The notes under the pieces are model-generated. The model was not told the origin of the DNA. It did not search any database and saw only the letters and a program-made list of their open reading frames with translations. From SIRX01 sp965214475 (GTDB lineage: Bacteria > Actinomycetota > Rubrobacteria > Rubrobacterales > Rubrobacteraceae): a stretch of DNA of 64,000 nucleotides. Shown one piece after another: positions 33,612 to 41,653 of this stretch (positions are counted from its first letter, which is position 1; every line of letters starts with the position of its first letter). Position numbers and translations under genes: made by a program. Where the stretch lies: positions 124,001 to 188,000 of the forward strand of contig OZ243953.1 of assembly GCA_965214475.1 (NCBI GenBank). Direction: 5' to 3'.

Positions 33612-35118
33612 CACCCGGCTAGTACCCACGCTGGACGAGGCCCGAAGGCTCGCGCGAGACTACGAAGTGGTGCCGCTGTACGCGGAATTCATCGGAGACC
33701 TCGAAACCCCGATCTCCGCCGTCATGAAGTTCTCCGACGAAGAGAACGTCTTTCTGCTGGAGAGCGCCGAAGGAGGGGAGCGGTTCGGGCGCTACTCGTT
33801 CCTCGGCTTCGATCCTAAACGCACGCTCTCTTACCGGGATGGCGTCTACACGGTCGTGGATGCCGACGGGGCGCGCGAAGTGCCGGCGAAGGATCCATTC
33901 CAGGGTCTGGCGGAGATCGTGGGCAAAAAGAGCGTCGCCCCGTTGCCGAACCTACCGGCCTTCGTCGGCGGTGCGGTGGGCTATTTTTCCTACGATGCCG
34001 TGCGTTACCTTGAACATCTGCCGGATGCCCCGCCGGACGACCTGAATGTTCCGGAGGCGTACTTCGCCATCACCGACACGCTGGTCGTCTTCGACCATCT
34101 TCGGCATCGTATCCTGGTCGTCGCGCTTGTTGACTCGGGTCGGCTGCGCGACGTCGAGGGAGAAGGCTTCGCGGCGGCTTACCGGAGGGCGGCGGACGAC
34201 ATCCGGCGGATCGCGGAGCGGCTCTCGGCCCCACTCACGAGCCGGGGACTCAACAACGGCGTGGTAGGGGCACCGGAGGTCTCGTCCAACCTGACCAGGA
34301 CGGAATACGAGGAATCCGTAGAGAAGGCGAAGGAGTATATCCGGGCAGGGGACGCTTTCCAGGTCGTGCCGTCACAACGGTTCCAGGCGGAGATCGGGGA
34401 CCTGAATCCCCTGCTGCTATACCGGGGTCTTCGTACCGTTAACCCCTCACCCTACATGACGTATCTGAAGCTCGGAGATTTGTACATAGTCGGGGCTTCA
34501 CCGGAACCTTTGGTGCGGGTCGAGGGACGTCGGGTGATGACCCGGCCCGTCGCAGGGACCCGGTGGCGCGGCGCGTCGCCTAAAGAAGATGCAGAGCTCA
34601 TGGAGGAGTTACTGGCGGATGAGAAGGAGCGGGCCGAGCACGTAATGCTCGTTGACCTTGGGCGCAACGACTTGGGGCGCGTTAGCGAGACCGGTACGGT
34701 GGGTCTGACAAAATTCATGGATGTGGAGCGTTACTCACACGTTATGCACATCGTCTCGACCGTCGAAGGAAAGCTGCGGGATGGTCTAACGGCGCTCGAC
34801 GCGCTGGCGGCGGCTTTTCCGGCCGGTACGGTCTCCGGGGCGCCGAAGGTGCGGGCGATGGAGATCATTGACGAGCTAGAACCTACCCGCCGCGGCCCAT
34901 ACGCGGGCGCTACCGGATACTACGGGGTGGACGGTCGTCTGGATACCTGCATAACGCTCCGCACCGCCCTCGTCCGGAACGGTACGGCATATTTTCAAGC
35001 TGGGGGGGGTGTAGTGGCCGATTCGGTTCCCACGCTGGAATACGATGAGAGCCGCAACAAGGCGGGGGCGATGGTGCGGGCGCTGGAGGTGGCCCGTAGC
35101 CGCGAGATGTGGTTGTAG
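33595..35118 (+). CDS. trpE: anthranilate synthase component I
   Basis: Makes anthranilate from chorismate with ammonia supplied by TrpG. Residues 40-60 hold the tryptophan feedback element FLLESAEGGERFGRYS. The chorismate-binding core includes VPSQRFQAEIGDLNP, TRPVAGTRWRG, VDLGRNDLGRVSE, FPAGTVSGAPKVRAM and YFQAGGGVVADSVP. Length 507. ATG 33595 lies inside the end of hisIE, in another frame. It is the last gene of this block, far from trpG (49.8 kb). No trp leader peptide or attenuator is seen. Confidence 0.96.
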   Translation: MIGTDNTRLVPTLDEARRLARDYEVVPLYAEFIGDLETPISAVMKFSDEENVFLLESAEGGERFGRYSFLGFDPKRTLSYRDGVYTVVDADGAREVPAKDPFQGLAEIVGKKSVAPLPNLPAFVGGAVGYFSYDAVRYLEHLPDAPPDDLNVPEAYFAITDTLVVFDHLRHRILVVALVDSGRLRDVEGEGFAAAYRRAADDIRRIAERLSAPLTSRGLNNGVVGAPEVSSNLTRTEYEESVEKAKEYIRAGDAFQVVPSQRFQAEIGDLNPLLLYRGLRTVNPSPYMTYLKLGDLYIVGASPEPLVRVEGRRVMTRPVAGTRWRGASPKEDAELMEELLADEKERAEHVMLVDLGRNDLGRVSETGTVGLTKFMDVERYSHVMHIVSTVEGKLRDGLTALDALAAAFPAGTVSGAPKVRAMEIIDELEPTRRGPYAGATGYYGVDGRLDTCITLRTALVRNGTAYFQAGGGVVADSVPTLEYDESRNKAGAMVRALEVARSREMWL

Positions 35119-35178
35119 GGAGGCGTATCCGTGCCGCGAGTCCTCCGACTCGATCGGGATAAATGGTGTTCGTTAAGC

Positions 35179-35184
35179 TATACT
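35179..35184 (+). promoter_or_regulatory. -10 box (TATACT) of the plsY operon
   Basis: TATACT is followed by seven bases (TTCCGCC) and ATG 35192; no ribosome-binding site lies between. It suggests that plsY and the two coupled downstream genes are read from their own leaderless promoter, not from the his/trpE transcript. Confidence 0.5.
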
Positions 35185-35191
35185 TTCCGCC

Positions 35192-35791
35192 ATGTTAGGG
35201 GTAATTCTAGTTCTTCTTGGCTACCTACTGGGCGCTGTTCCGACCGGGCTTCTGGTCGGGTGGGCCGCGGGTGTGGATATCCGGAAAGTGGGCAGTGGAA
35301 ACATCGGCACCGCGAACGTTCTCCGTGCAGTGGGAAAGTGGGCCGCAGGTCTTACCATGTTCGGGGATATGCTCAAAGGTCTGGTTCCAGTCTTGCTGGC
35401 ACGGCTTGTGGTCGATGACGCACCTACAATTGCGCTCACCGCCTTTGCTTCGGTGGCCGGACACTGCTGGCCGATTTTTCTTCGTTTTAAAGGTGGAAAA
35501 GGAGTGGCTACGGGGGCCGGCACGATCCTCGGGTTGGCGCCGATTCTGGGTCTGGGACTCTTCGGGCTTTGGTGGGTCGTTGCCATCGCGAGCCGATATA
35601 CTTCCCTGGCGGCGATCACCACGATGGCCGCTGGTCCGCTCGTATTCCTTATTTTTGGTCAGCCGGTACCTTACGTGCTCTACACTCTCTTGGGCGGCGC
35701 ACTGATCATCTGGCTGCACCGGGAGAACGTTCGGGCGTTACTGAACGGTACGGAGAGAAAGGTTGGGCAGAAGGTGGAAAAGCGTGGATAG
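35192..35791 (+). CDS. plsY: glycerol-3-phosphate acyltransferase PlsY
   Basis: Integral membrane acyltransferase that transfers the acyl group from acyl-phosphate to glycerol-3-phosphate, the first step of phospholipid synthesis. Family motifs: KVGSGNIGTANVLRAVGKW, AGHCWPIFLRFKGGKGVATG and HRENVRALLNGTERKVG. About five membrane helices in 199 residues. ATG 35192 is the start. It overlaps the reductase-phosphatase gene by 8 bases, a strong hint that the two work in the same lipid pathway. Confidence 0.95.
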   Translation: MLGVILVLLGYLLGAVPTGLLVGWAAGVDIRKVGSGNIGTANVLRAVGKWAAGLTMFGDMLKGLVPVLLARLVVDDAPTIALTAFASVAGHCWPIFLRFKGGKGVATGAGTILGLAPILGLGLFGLWWVVAIASRYTSLAAITTMAAGPLVFLIFGQPVPYVLYTLLGGALIIWLHRENVRALLNGTERKVGQKVEKRG

Positions 35792-38048
35792 CGGCCTCAA
35801 CGAGTCATATCGTGGAAAGAACGTCCTGCTTACCGGGGGGACCGGATTTCTGGGAATGGCGCTCGTAGAGAAGATCCTGCGTAGCCTGCCGGATCTCGGC
35901 CGGCTCTACCTCTTGATCCGTCCTTCCCGCGACAAATCCGCCGCCGACCGTTTCGAGAAGGACGTCCTGCAGTCCGCCGCCTTCAGGAAGCTACGTGAGG
36001 CGAAGGGCGACGACTTCGAGGATCACGTGGGGGGGAAGGTCCGCATACTCGAAGGCGACGTGCATGCGCCGGTACTCGGGCTCAGGAAAGAGGATCTCGC
36101 AGAGTTGTCGCGCGAGGTGGACATCGTAGTCCACTCGGCGGCTTCCGTCGTTTTCGACGCGCCGCTGGATGCCGCGGTCGAGTCGAATGTTCGAGGTACG
36201 CTGGGGCTTCTGGAACTCGCCCGAGATTGGGAGAAAAATCCGCTGTTTATGCACATCTCGACTTCCTACGTGGCGGGAAATAGCGACGTACTCGCGCCGG
36301 AAGCCCCACCGGGAGAGCTGACCCCGAACGGAACGGGGCTAAACGCCCGCGAGGAAGTCTTACGCCTTGAGGCGGTCGCCGAGGAAGTGAAGCGGACGTC
36401 TCGCGAGAAGAGTCTCATGCGCCGCTTCGAGCCAGAAGCCCGGCGAGAGTTGGGGATGGTTGGGGAGGAAGAAGAGGTTGCCGCAAGGGTGGACCAGTTG
36501 CGGCGGGCCTGGGTACGTGAGCAGCTAGTCGAGCGTGGCACGGAGCGGGCGCAGGAGCTTGGTTGGAACGACGTCTACACGTTCACAAAGTCGTTGGCGG
36601 AGCGGATGGTGGTGTTGGAGAGAGGAGATGCGCCGCTCGTCATCTTGCGGCCGGCGATTATAGAGAGCAGCCAGTGGGAACCTTACCCCGGTTGGATCCA
36701 GGGTACCCGTATGGCGGACCCTATAATTATGGCGTTCGCCAAGGGCATCTTGCGCGAGTTCCCCGGCGACCCGAACAGCTATGTGGACCTCGTCCCCGTG
36801 GACCATGTCGTGAACGCCATTCTGGCCGCCGGCATCCGACGTCCGGAACAGCCCGAAGTCTTTCAAGTGGCCTCCGGCGAGCGAAACACCCTGCGGTACC
36901 GGGGCTTCTACGACATCGTGCGCGACTACTTCCAGAAGAACCCGCTACGCGACTCCGGCGGCCGTCCCGCACCGCTGCCGGAGTGGAGTTTCCCCGGCCG
37001 TCGCAGAGTCGAAAATGGCCTCAAGCTGGAGTTGGTAGGGCTAAAAATCGCGGGTGTACTCGCAGCCCGAATGCCCGACGGACACATGGCCTCCGACGCG
37101 CGACAACGGATAGCGCGGGGCGAGAAGCGCGCCCGCATGAGCCTCTACTACAGCCGCATCTACGGCGCCTACGCTAATATGAAAGCCACTTTCTCGACGG
37201 CCCGCACGGCGCAGCTTTACAACGAGCTTAGTCCGGAAGATCAGAAAGAATTTCCCTTCGATATTACGCAGCTCGACTGGAAGAAATGGCTGCACGAGGC
37301 GCACCTGCCGGCGCTCACCACCAAACCGGGCCGGAAAAAGCGCAAGAAAGTGGAAGAAGAACCGGGGGAGGTCGCGGCGATCTTCGATGTGGACGGCACG
37401 CTCGTCGGTTCGAACGTCGTCTCGTACTATGCCTGGCTGAGGATGCAGGAGTTGTCGCCGGTAATGCGTCCGCTCTGGCTGGCGGCGTTCGTGACCAAGA
37501 TCCCCTACTATTGGGGACTAGACAAGATCAGCCGGACACACTTCAACCGCGTTTTCTATAAGAACTACCGGGGCTGGAAGCCGGCTCGCGCCCGACAATT
37601 AGGTCACGAGAGTTTCGCCGGTTTTACCCTGGATCGCATTTACCCTGGCGCGTTAGAGCGCTTGCTGGAGCATAAAGAGGCCGGTCATAGGGTCGTGCTG
37701 CTCTCCGGCGCCCTGGACTTCCTGCTGGAACCCTTCAAAGACCTCGTGGATGACGTGCTTAGCGCCTCTTTGGAGGAAGAGGACGGTGTGTACACCGGTG
37801 AGCTCAACGGGACCCCGGTCGCAGGGGATGCGCGGGCCCGAATGCTAGCGTCCTTTGCGCGGCGACGGAAGTTGGACCTCTCTAGATCCTACGCTTACGC
37901 TGATTCCATCTCTGACTTGCCGATGATGGAGGCCGTCGGAAACCCGGTCGCCGTGAACCCCGACCGGCGCTTAGAGGCGGCGGCCGAGGAGCGGGGGTGG
38001 AAGATCCGGCGCTGGGGAAAGAACGGCGCGGCCCCGAAGAAGATCTGA
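35784..38048 (+). CDS. fatty acyl-CoA reductase fused to HAD-IB phosphatase
   Basis: A 754-residue fusion. Residues 12-390 are an extended SDR/fatty-acyl-CoA-reductase domain: NADPH-binding TGGTGFLG at 17-24, HSAASVVFDAPL, and catalytic Tyr265 and Lys269 in YTFTK. Residues about 395-515 match the FAR C-terminal (sterile) domain, with SPEDQKEFPFD and the tail LDWKKWLHEAHLP. A basic linker with KPGRKKRKK leads to a HAD-IB phosphatase: FDVDGTL with Asp535 and Asp537, LLSGALDFLLEP, and ADSISDLPMM with Asp707 and Asp711. Both catalytic sets look intact. Start GTG 35784, with AAGGTGGA upstream, overlaps plsY. Expected products are fatty aldehyde or alcohol; the phosphatase substrate is unknown, possibly a lipid phosphate. 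Confidence 0.82.
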   Translation: MDSGLNESYRGKNVLLTGGTGFLGMALVEKILRSLPDLGRLYLLIRPSRDKSAADRFEKDVLQSAAFRKLREAKGDDFEDHVGGKVRILEGDVHAPVLGLRKEDLAELSREVDIVVHSAASVVFDAPLDAAVESNVRGTLGLLELARDWEKNPLFMHISTSYVAGNSDVLAPEAPPGELTPNGTGLNAREEVLRLEAVAEEVKRTSREKSLMRRFEPEARRELGMVGEEEEVAARVDQLRRAWVREQLVERGTERAQELGWNDVYTFTKSLAERMVVLERGDAPLVILRPAIIESSQWEPYPGWIQGTRMADPIIMAFAKGILREFPGDPNSYVDLVPVDHVVNAILAAGIRRPEQPEVFQVASGERNTLRYRGFYDIVRDYFQKNPLRDSGGRPAPLPEWSFPGRRRVENGLKLELVGLKIAGVLAARMPDGHMASDARQRIARGEKRARMSLYYSRIYGAYANMKATFSTARTAQLYNELSPEDQKEFPFDITQLDWKKWLHEAHLPALTTKPGRKKRKKVEEEPGEVAAIFDVDGTLVGSNVVSYYAWLRMQELSPVMRPLWLAAFVTKIPYYWGLDKISRTHFNRVFYKNYRGWKPARARQLGHESFAGFTLDRIYPGALERLLEHKEAGHRVVLLSGALDFLLEPFKDLVDDVLSASLEEEDGVYTGELNGTPVAGDARARMLASFARRRKLDLSRSYAYADSISDLPMMEAVGNPVAVNPDRRLEAAAEERGWKIRRWGKNGAAPKKI

Positions 38049-38050
38049 GG

Positions 38051-39286
38051 TTGCGCGCTCTCGTTTATCGTAAGTCCATACCGCGCTACCTGCTCATGCG
38101 CGCCGGGGCGAAACGCGTAAAAAACCTGGAGACCAGCCGCTTTTCTCCACTACAACTCGAAGAAACGTCCGAGCCCAAGTTGCCGACGCCGGAGTGGGTC
38201 CTGGTAGAGCCTTTGCTGTCGGGTATCTGTGGCTCGGACCTCGGGACGTTGTCATCGGAAAACTCGCCGTACTTCTCGCCAATCACCTCCCCGCCTTTTG
38301 TCCTCGGGCACGAAGTCGTGGGTGTTGTTACGGATGATAATTCAGGTTTCCAGGCCGGAGAACGGGTCGTCGTTGAACCGGCACTCGGCTGCGAAGTTCG
38401 CGGCATTGAGACTCTCTGCCCGTACTGTACTGCGGGTCGCTACGCCCTGTGCCTAAACGTTACGAAAGGTGACATCGCACCCGGCATTCAGACGGGCTTC
38501 TGCCGCGACACCGGCGGCGGCTGGTCGCAGGGAACGCTCGTCGCCCACCCGTCGCAGCTACACCACGTCCCGGAGGACCTCCCGGACGAGGCTGCTGTTG
38601 CAGTGGAGCCGCTCGCCTGCGCCGTCCACGCGGCGCTAAAGGTGAGCCCCGGCCCCGGTGATACGGCGCTCGTCATAGGGGCCGGTAGCGTCGGCCTCCT
38701 TGTCGTCGCCGCTTTGCGAAGCCTTACAGGAGTAGGCCGCATAATCTGCGTTGCCAAGCATGATCGGCAACGCAAAGAGGCACTCCGGCTCGGGGCGGAT
38801 GAGATAGTCCAACCGAAAGATACTTACACTGCGCTTCCCGGAATGCTCGGCACTGAGACTCACGAGCCGGAACTCGGTAAGCCGGTGGTGATGGGCGGGG
38901 CGGAAAAAGTCTTCGAATGTGTGGGATCTCCTTCCACGATGGAGGACGCTGTCAGGCTGACCAAGCCCGGCGGCGAGGCCGCACTCGTCGGGATGCCCGG
39001 GACGAAGAGTAGTCTGGACCTGACCGCGCTCTGGTACAAAGAAGTCAGCCTCGCGGGCACTTACGCCTATGGTGTAGAAGAGTATGAAGGGGAGCGCATA
39101 AAAAGCTTTGAGTTGGCGATGCGCCTCGCGCCGGAGATAGGCTTGGAGAAACTCGTTGGTCCGTACTTCCGGTTGGAAGAGTATCGGCAGGCAATATCTG
39201 CGGCCCGCAGCGCTGGGCGCGATGGGAACGTCAAGATCGTATTCGATCATAGAGTATCCAGTGATCAGCCTTCAGGGGTAAGCTAG
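38051..39286 (+). CDS. zinc-dependent medium-chain alcohol dehydrogenase
   Basis: MDR-family NAD(P)-dependent dehydrogenase, 411 residues. Catalytic zinc: Cys in SGICGSDLGTL and His/Glu in LGHEVVGVV. Structural zinc: cysteines in GCEV and LCPYCTAGRYALC. Dinucleotide binding: LVIGAGSVGLLVV near residue 215. The protein resembles the threonine/sorbitol/glucose dehydrogenase group, not short-chain enzymes. Start TTG 38051 gives the usual opening MRALVYRK and lies 2 bases after the previous stop, so it is probably co-translated. In this operon a fatty alcohol or aldehyde substrate is possible, but that is inference. Confidence 0.87.
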   Translation: MRALVYRKSIPRYLLMRAGAKRVKNLETSRFSPLQLEETSEPKLPTPEWVLVEPLLSGICGSDLGTLSSENSPYFSPITSPPFVLGHEVVGVVTDDNSGFQAGERVVVEPALGCEVRGIETLCPYCTAGRYALCLNVTKGDIAPGIQTGFCRDTGGGWSQGTLVAHPSQLHHVPEDLPDEAAVAVEPLACAVHAALKVSPGPGDTALVIGAGSVGLLVVAALRSLTGVGRIICVAKHDRQRKEALRLGADEIVQPKDTYTALPGMLGTETHEPELGKPVVMGGAEKVFECVGSPSTMEDAVRLTKPGGEAALVGMPGTKSSLDLTALWYKEVSLAGTYAYGVEEYEGERIKSFELAMRLAPEIGLEKLVGPYFRLEEYRQAISAARSAGRDGNVKIVFDHRVSSDQPSGVS

Positions 39287-39364
39287 AACCACTGATGCCA
39301 AAAATTGCCGAATTGGGCAGGCATCTCTGGGGACATCGTTTGTTCAACTAATGAAGGAAGTTAT

Positions 39365-39871
39365 GTGGAAAGAGAGAAATATCAAGAGCTAGAAGACCGT
39401 CGGAGGATGCTGCAACTTCTGTATGACAAGCTCGAAGAAGCCCGTTCAAAAGGTGAGACGTCTCTCGAACTGTACGTTTATCAATTATCGCCGCAGTCTG
39501 GCATCGCCGAACATGGTCCGGCTACAAACAGCATCGGCGAAGAACTCAATATGTCCGGGCCGCACGCGGTCGCCCTATTCAAAAGGCTACGTGATCGACA
39601 CTTGATCGGCAGGCTTCACAGTTCAAAGCCCATGATCCCGTTCTTCGTCGCTCAGCTTGAAGATTTGAGCGACGAGGGTATGAGAATGATAGATCTTTTG
39701 CCCCAGGAGCAACTTTTTGAACTATTCCGCGAAGTAATTGCCGTTGCGGAAGATCCAGAGACTCCTGGTACGCCGGAGCAGAAGCGTGCCGTGATTGAAT
39801 GGCTCAACAGCGGCATCGGTCTAACGCGAAATGTAACATGGCTCGCCGATAAGCTCACTGACGTAATGTAG
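39365..39871 (+). CDS. probable winged-helix protein, function unknown
   Basis: A 168-residue soluble protein. The N-terminus is a charged helix (YQELEDRRRMLQLLYDKLEEA). The middle, ATNSIGEELNMSGPHAVALF and KRLRDRHLIGRLH (39520-39615), looks like a winged-helix recognition region, suggesting a transcription regulator. The rest is helical and acidic. Start GTG 39365 is preferred over TTG/GTG candidates upstream because AAGGAAG lies 4 bases before it. It sits between the alcohol dehydrogenase and the LarA-like gene. A regulator role is a guess from the fold pattern. Confidence 0.5.
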   Translation: MEREKYQELEDRRRMLQLLYDKLEEARSKGETSLELYVYQLSPQSGIAEHGPATNSIGEELNMSGPHAVALFKRLRDRHLIGRLHSSKPMIPFFVAQLEDLSDEGMRMIDLLPQEQLFELFREVIAVAEDPETPGTPEQKRAVIEWLNSGIGLTRNVTWLADKLTDVM

Positions 39872-39990
39872 GATTCCTCAGAGGCGAAACCGGCAAAATA
39901 GAAAGTCTATAAACTAAAAAAGCTGAAGTGCTGAAAGCCGCAAAAGGCGGCGTACTGACAGGCTGATTAGCTTCGACCGAAGGGAGTAGG

Positions 39991-41568
39991 ATGAGCCGCC
40001 CTGGTTTTACAACTATTCTGGATAAGAACAGCCCGCCGATGATGTTCAACGCGGGCGTCGAGTTCCACTACGAGAAGCTGCCGGAGGAGACGCGGGTGAT
40101 CTACCCTCCCGGCCCCGTAGAACCGCTCGAAGATCCCGGCGTAGCCATCGAGAAGGCACTACTGGAGCCGATGGGAATGGAGCCGCTACACGAGCTTCTA
40201 CACCCCGGCATGAAGTTGACAATCGTGTTCGACGATGTCTCATGCCCGCTGCCGCCGATGAAGCCACCGGACAACCGCCAGCTCGTGATTGAGAAGGTGC
40301 TGGAGAAGGCCGCCGCCAAGGGTGTTGAAGATATTCATCTAATTGCCGCCCTGGGTCTACATCGGCGGATGACGGAGAAAGAGTTGCGGTGGGCATTGGG
40401 ACAGAAGATCATGTCCCGCTACTATCCCGACCACCTCTATAATTACGACGCCGAAGACGAAGAGGGCAACACCGTAATCGGGGAGACGGAGCACGGGGAA
40501 CAGGTTCGTATCAGCAAGCGTGCCGCTGACAGCGACCTGATAGTCTACGTGAACATCAACTTCGTCTCGATGAACGGCGGTCACAAATCCGTTCACACCG
40601 GCATCTCACCCTACTCCTCTATCAAGCACCACCACAACGCCCACACCCTCAAAAACACCCGTTCCCTAATGGACCCTCCAAACTCCGCACTCCACAGCTC
40701 GGTTGGTCGGATGGGGGAGATCCTGGACAAAGAGCTCAAGGTCTTTCACATCGAGACGACCCTCAACAACGCAGCCTTCCCATCTATCTTCAACTTCATG
40801 GCTCAACCTGAGCACGAATGGAACGCCCTCACTAAAGCCAACTTCCTCGTAAATCATAAGGCGACCCAGGCCATGCCGCGCAGTGCGGCGCGCAGGATCT
40901 TCCAGTCCATCGTCGCCCCGCACAAGATGACCAGCGTTCAGGCCGGCGCCACCGAGCCGGTCCACGAAGAGACTATGAAAAATCTCTACCGCCAGAAGCT
41001 CGTACAAGTCGAAGGTCAGTCTGATGTCCTGATGCTCGGCGTTCCATATATCGGGCCGTACAATGTGGACTCCATAATGAACCCGATACTGGTTCACAAC
41101 ATGGTTCTCGGCTATCTCTTCAACCTCTACAAAGGCAAGCCGCTCGTCCGTAAAGGCGGTGTCGTTATAGCGACACACCCCGTCCCCTACGAGTTCGACG
41201 AAGTCCACCACCCAAGCTACAAGCCGTTCTTCGACGAAGTGCTCTCTGAAACCACCGACCCGCACGAAGCGGAGCAGCGGTTCGAGCAGAAGTACATCCA
41301 CGACCCCTGGTATAAAACCCTCTACCGGAACTCTCACGCTTATCACGGTTGGCACCCATTCACCACCTGGCAGTGGGGCGCCCACGCCCTCGACCATCTT
41401 GGGGACGTCATCTTCGTGGGTGGCGACCCGATGACGACCAAGCACATGGGCTACAAACGCGCCGACACCGTCGCCGAAGCTCTGGAAATGGCAAAGGATA
41501 CCCTCGGACCAAACCCGAGTAGCACCTACATGCACATCCCGCCGCTGTTTATGTGTGAGGTGAGTTAG
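39991..41568 (+). CDS. LarA-like protein (lactate racemase family, nickel-pincer type)
   Basis: A 525-residue relative of the nickel-dependent lactate racemase LarA (DUF2088). LarA hallmarks are visible: GLHRRMTEKEL with His124 at the LarA His108 position, and GGHKSVHTG with Lys199 at the position of Lys184, which carries the pincer nucleotide in LarA. A His-rich stretch (SIKHHHNAH) follows. The protein is about 100 residues longer than LarA, so it is a different subfamily and may racemise or epimerise another hydroxy acid. GAAGGGAGTAGG lies just before ATG 39991. The 119-base gap upstream has a GCCGC/GCGGC hairpin but no gene. No larB, larC or larE is in the window. Confidence 0.8.
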   Translation: MSRPGFTTILDKNSPPMMFNAGVEFHYEKLPEETRVIYPPGPVEPLEDPGVAIEKALLEPMGMEPLHELLHPGMKLTIVFDDVSCPLPPMKPPDNRQLVIEKVLEKAAAKGVEDIHLIAALGLHRRMTEKELRWALGQKIMSRYYPDHLYNYDAEDEEGNTVIGETEHGEQVRISKRAADSDLIVYVNINFVSMNGGHKSVHTGISPYSSIKHHHNAHTLKNTRSLMDPPNSALHSSVGRMGEILDKELKVFHIETTLNNAAFPSIFNFMAQPEHEWNALTKANFLVNHKATQAMPRSAARRIFQSIVAPHKMTSVQAGATEPVHEETMKNLYRQKLVQVEGQSDVLMLGVPYIGPYNVDSIMNPILVHNMVLGYLFNLYKGKPLVRKGGVVIATHPVPYEFDEVHHPSYKPFFDEVLSETTDPHEAEQRFEQKYIHDPWYKTLYRNSHAYHGWHPFTTWQWGAHALDHLGDVIFVGGDPMTTKHMGYKRADTVAEALEMAKDTLGPNPSSTYMHIPPLFMCEVS

Positions 41569-41580
41569 ACGCCTAAAGAT

Positions 41581-41606
41581 AGCCGCCCTTGTTGCGCGGG
41601 GCGGTT
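41581..41606 (+). terminator. probable terminator after the LarA-like gene
   Basis: AGCCGCCC and GGGCGGTT form an 8-bp stem with one G-U pair around a 10-base loop, 13 bases after the stop. A T-run (CCTTTTTG) occurs about 14 bases later, further away than ideal. It separates the LarA-like gene from the substrate-binding-protein remnant. Confidence 0.45.
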
Positions 41607-41653
41607 GCTCTGATATCCTTTTTGCCGGATAGGTTTTTGGAGAGAGGAGAAGA

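Noticed and set aside
40666..41535. Open frame opposite the LarA-like gene
   Set aside because: Antisense to a family protein, no start signal and no known motif.
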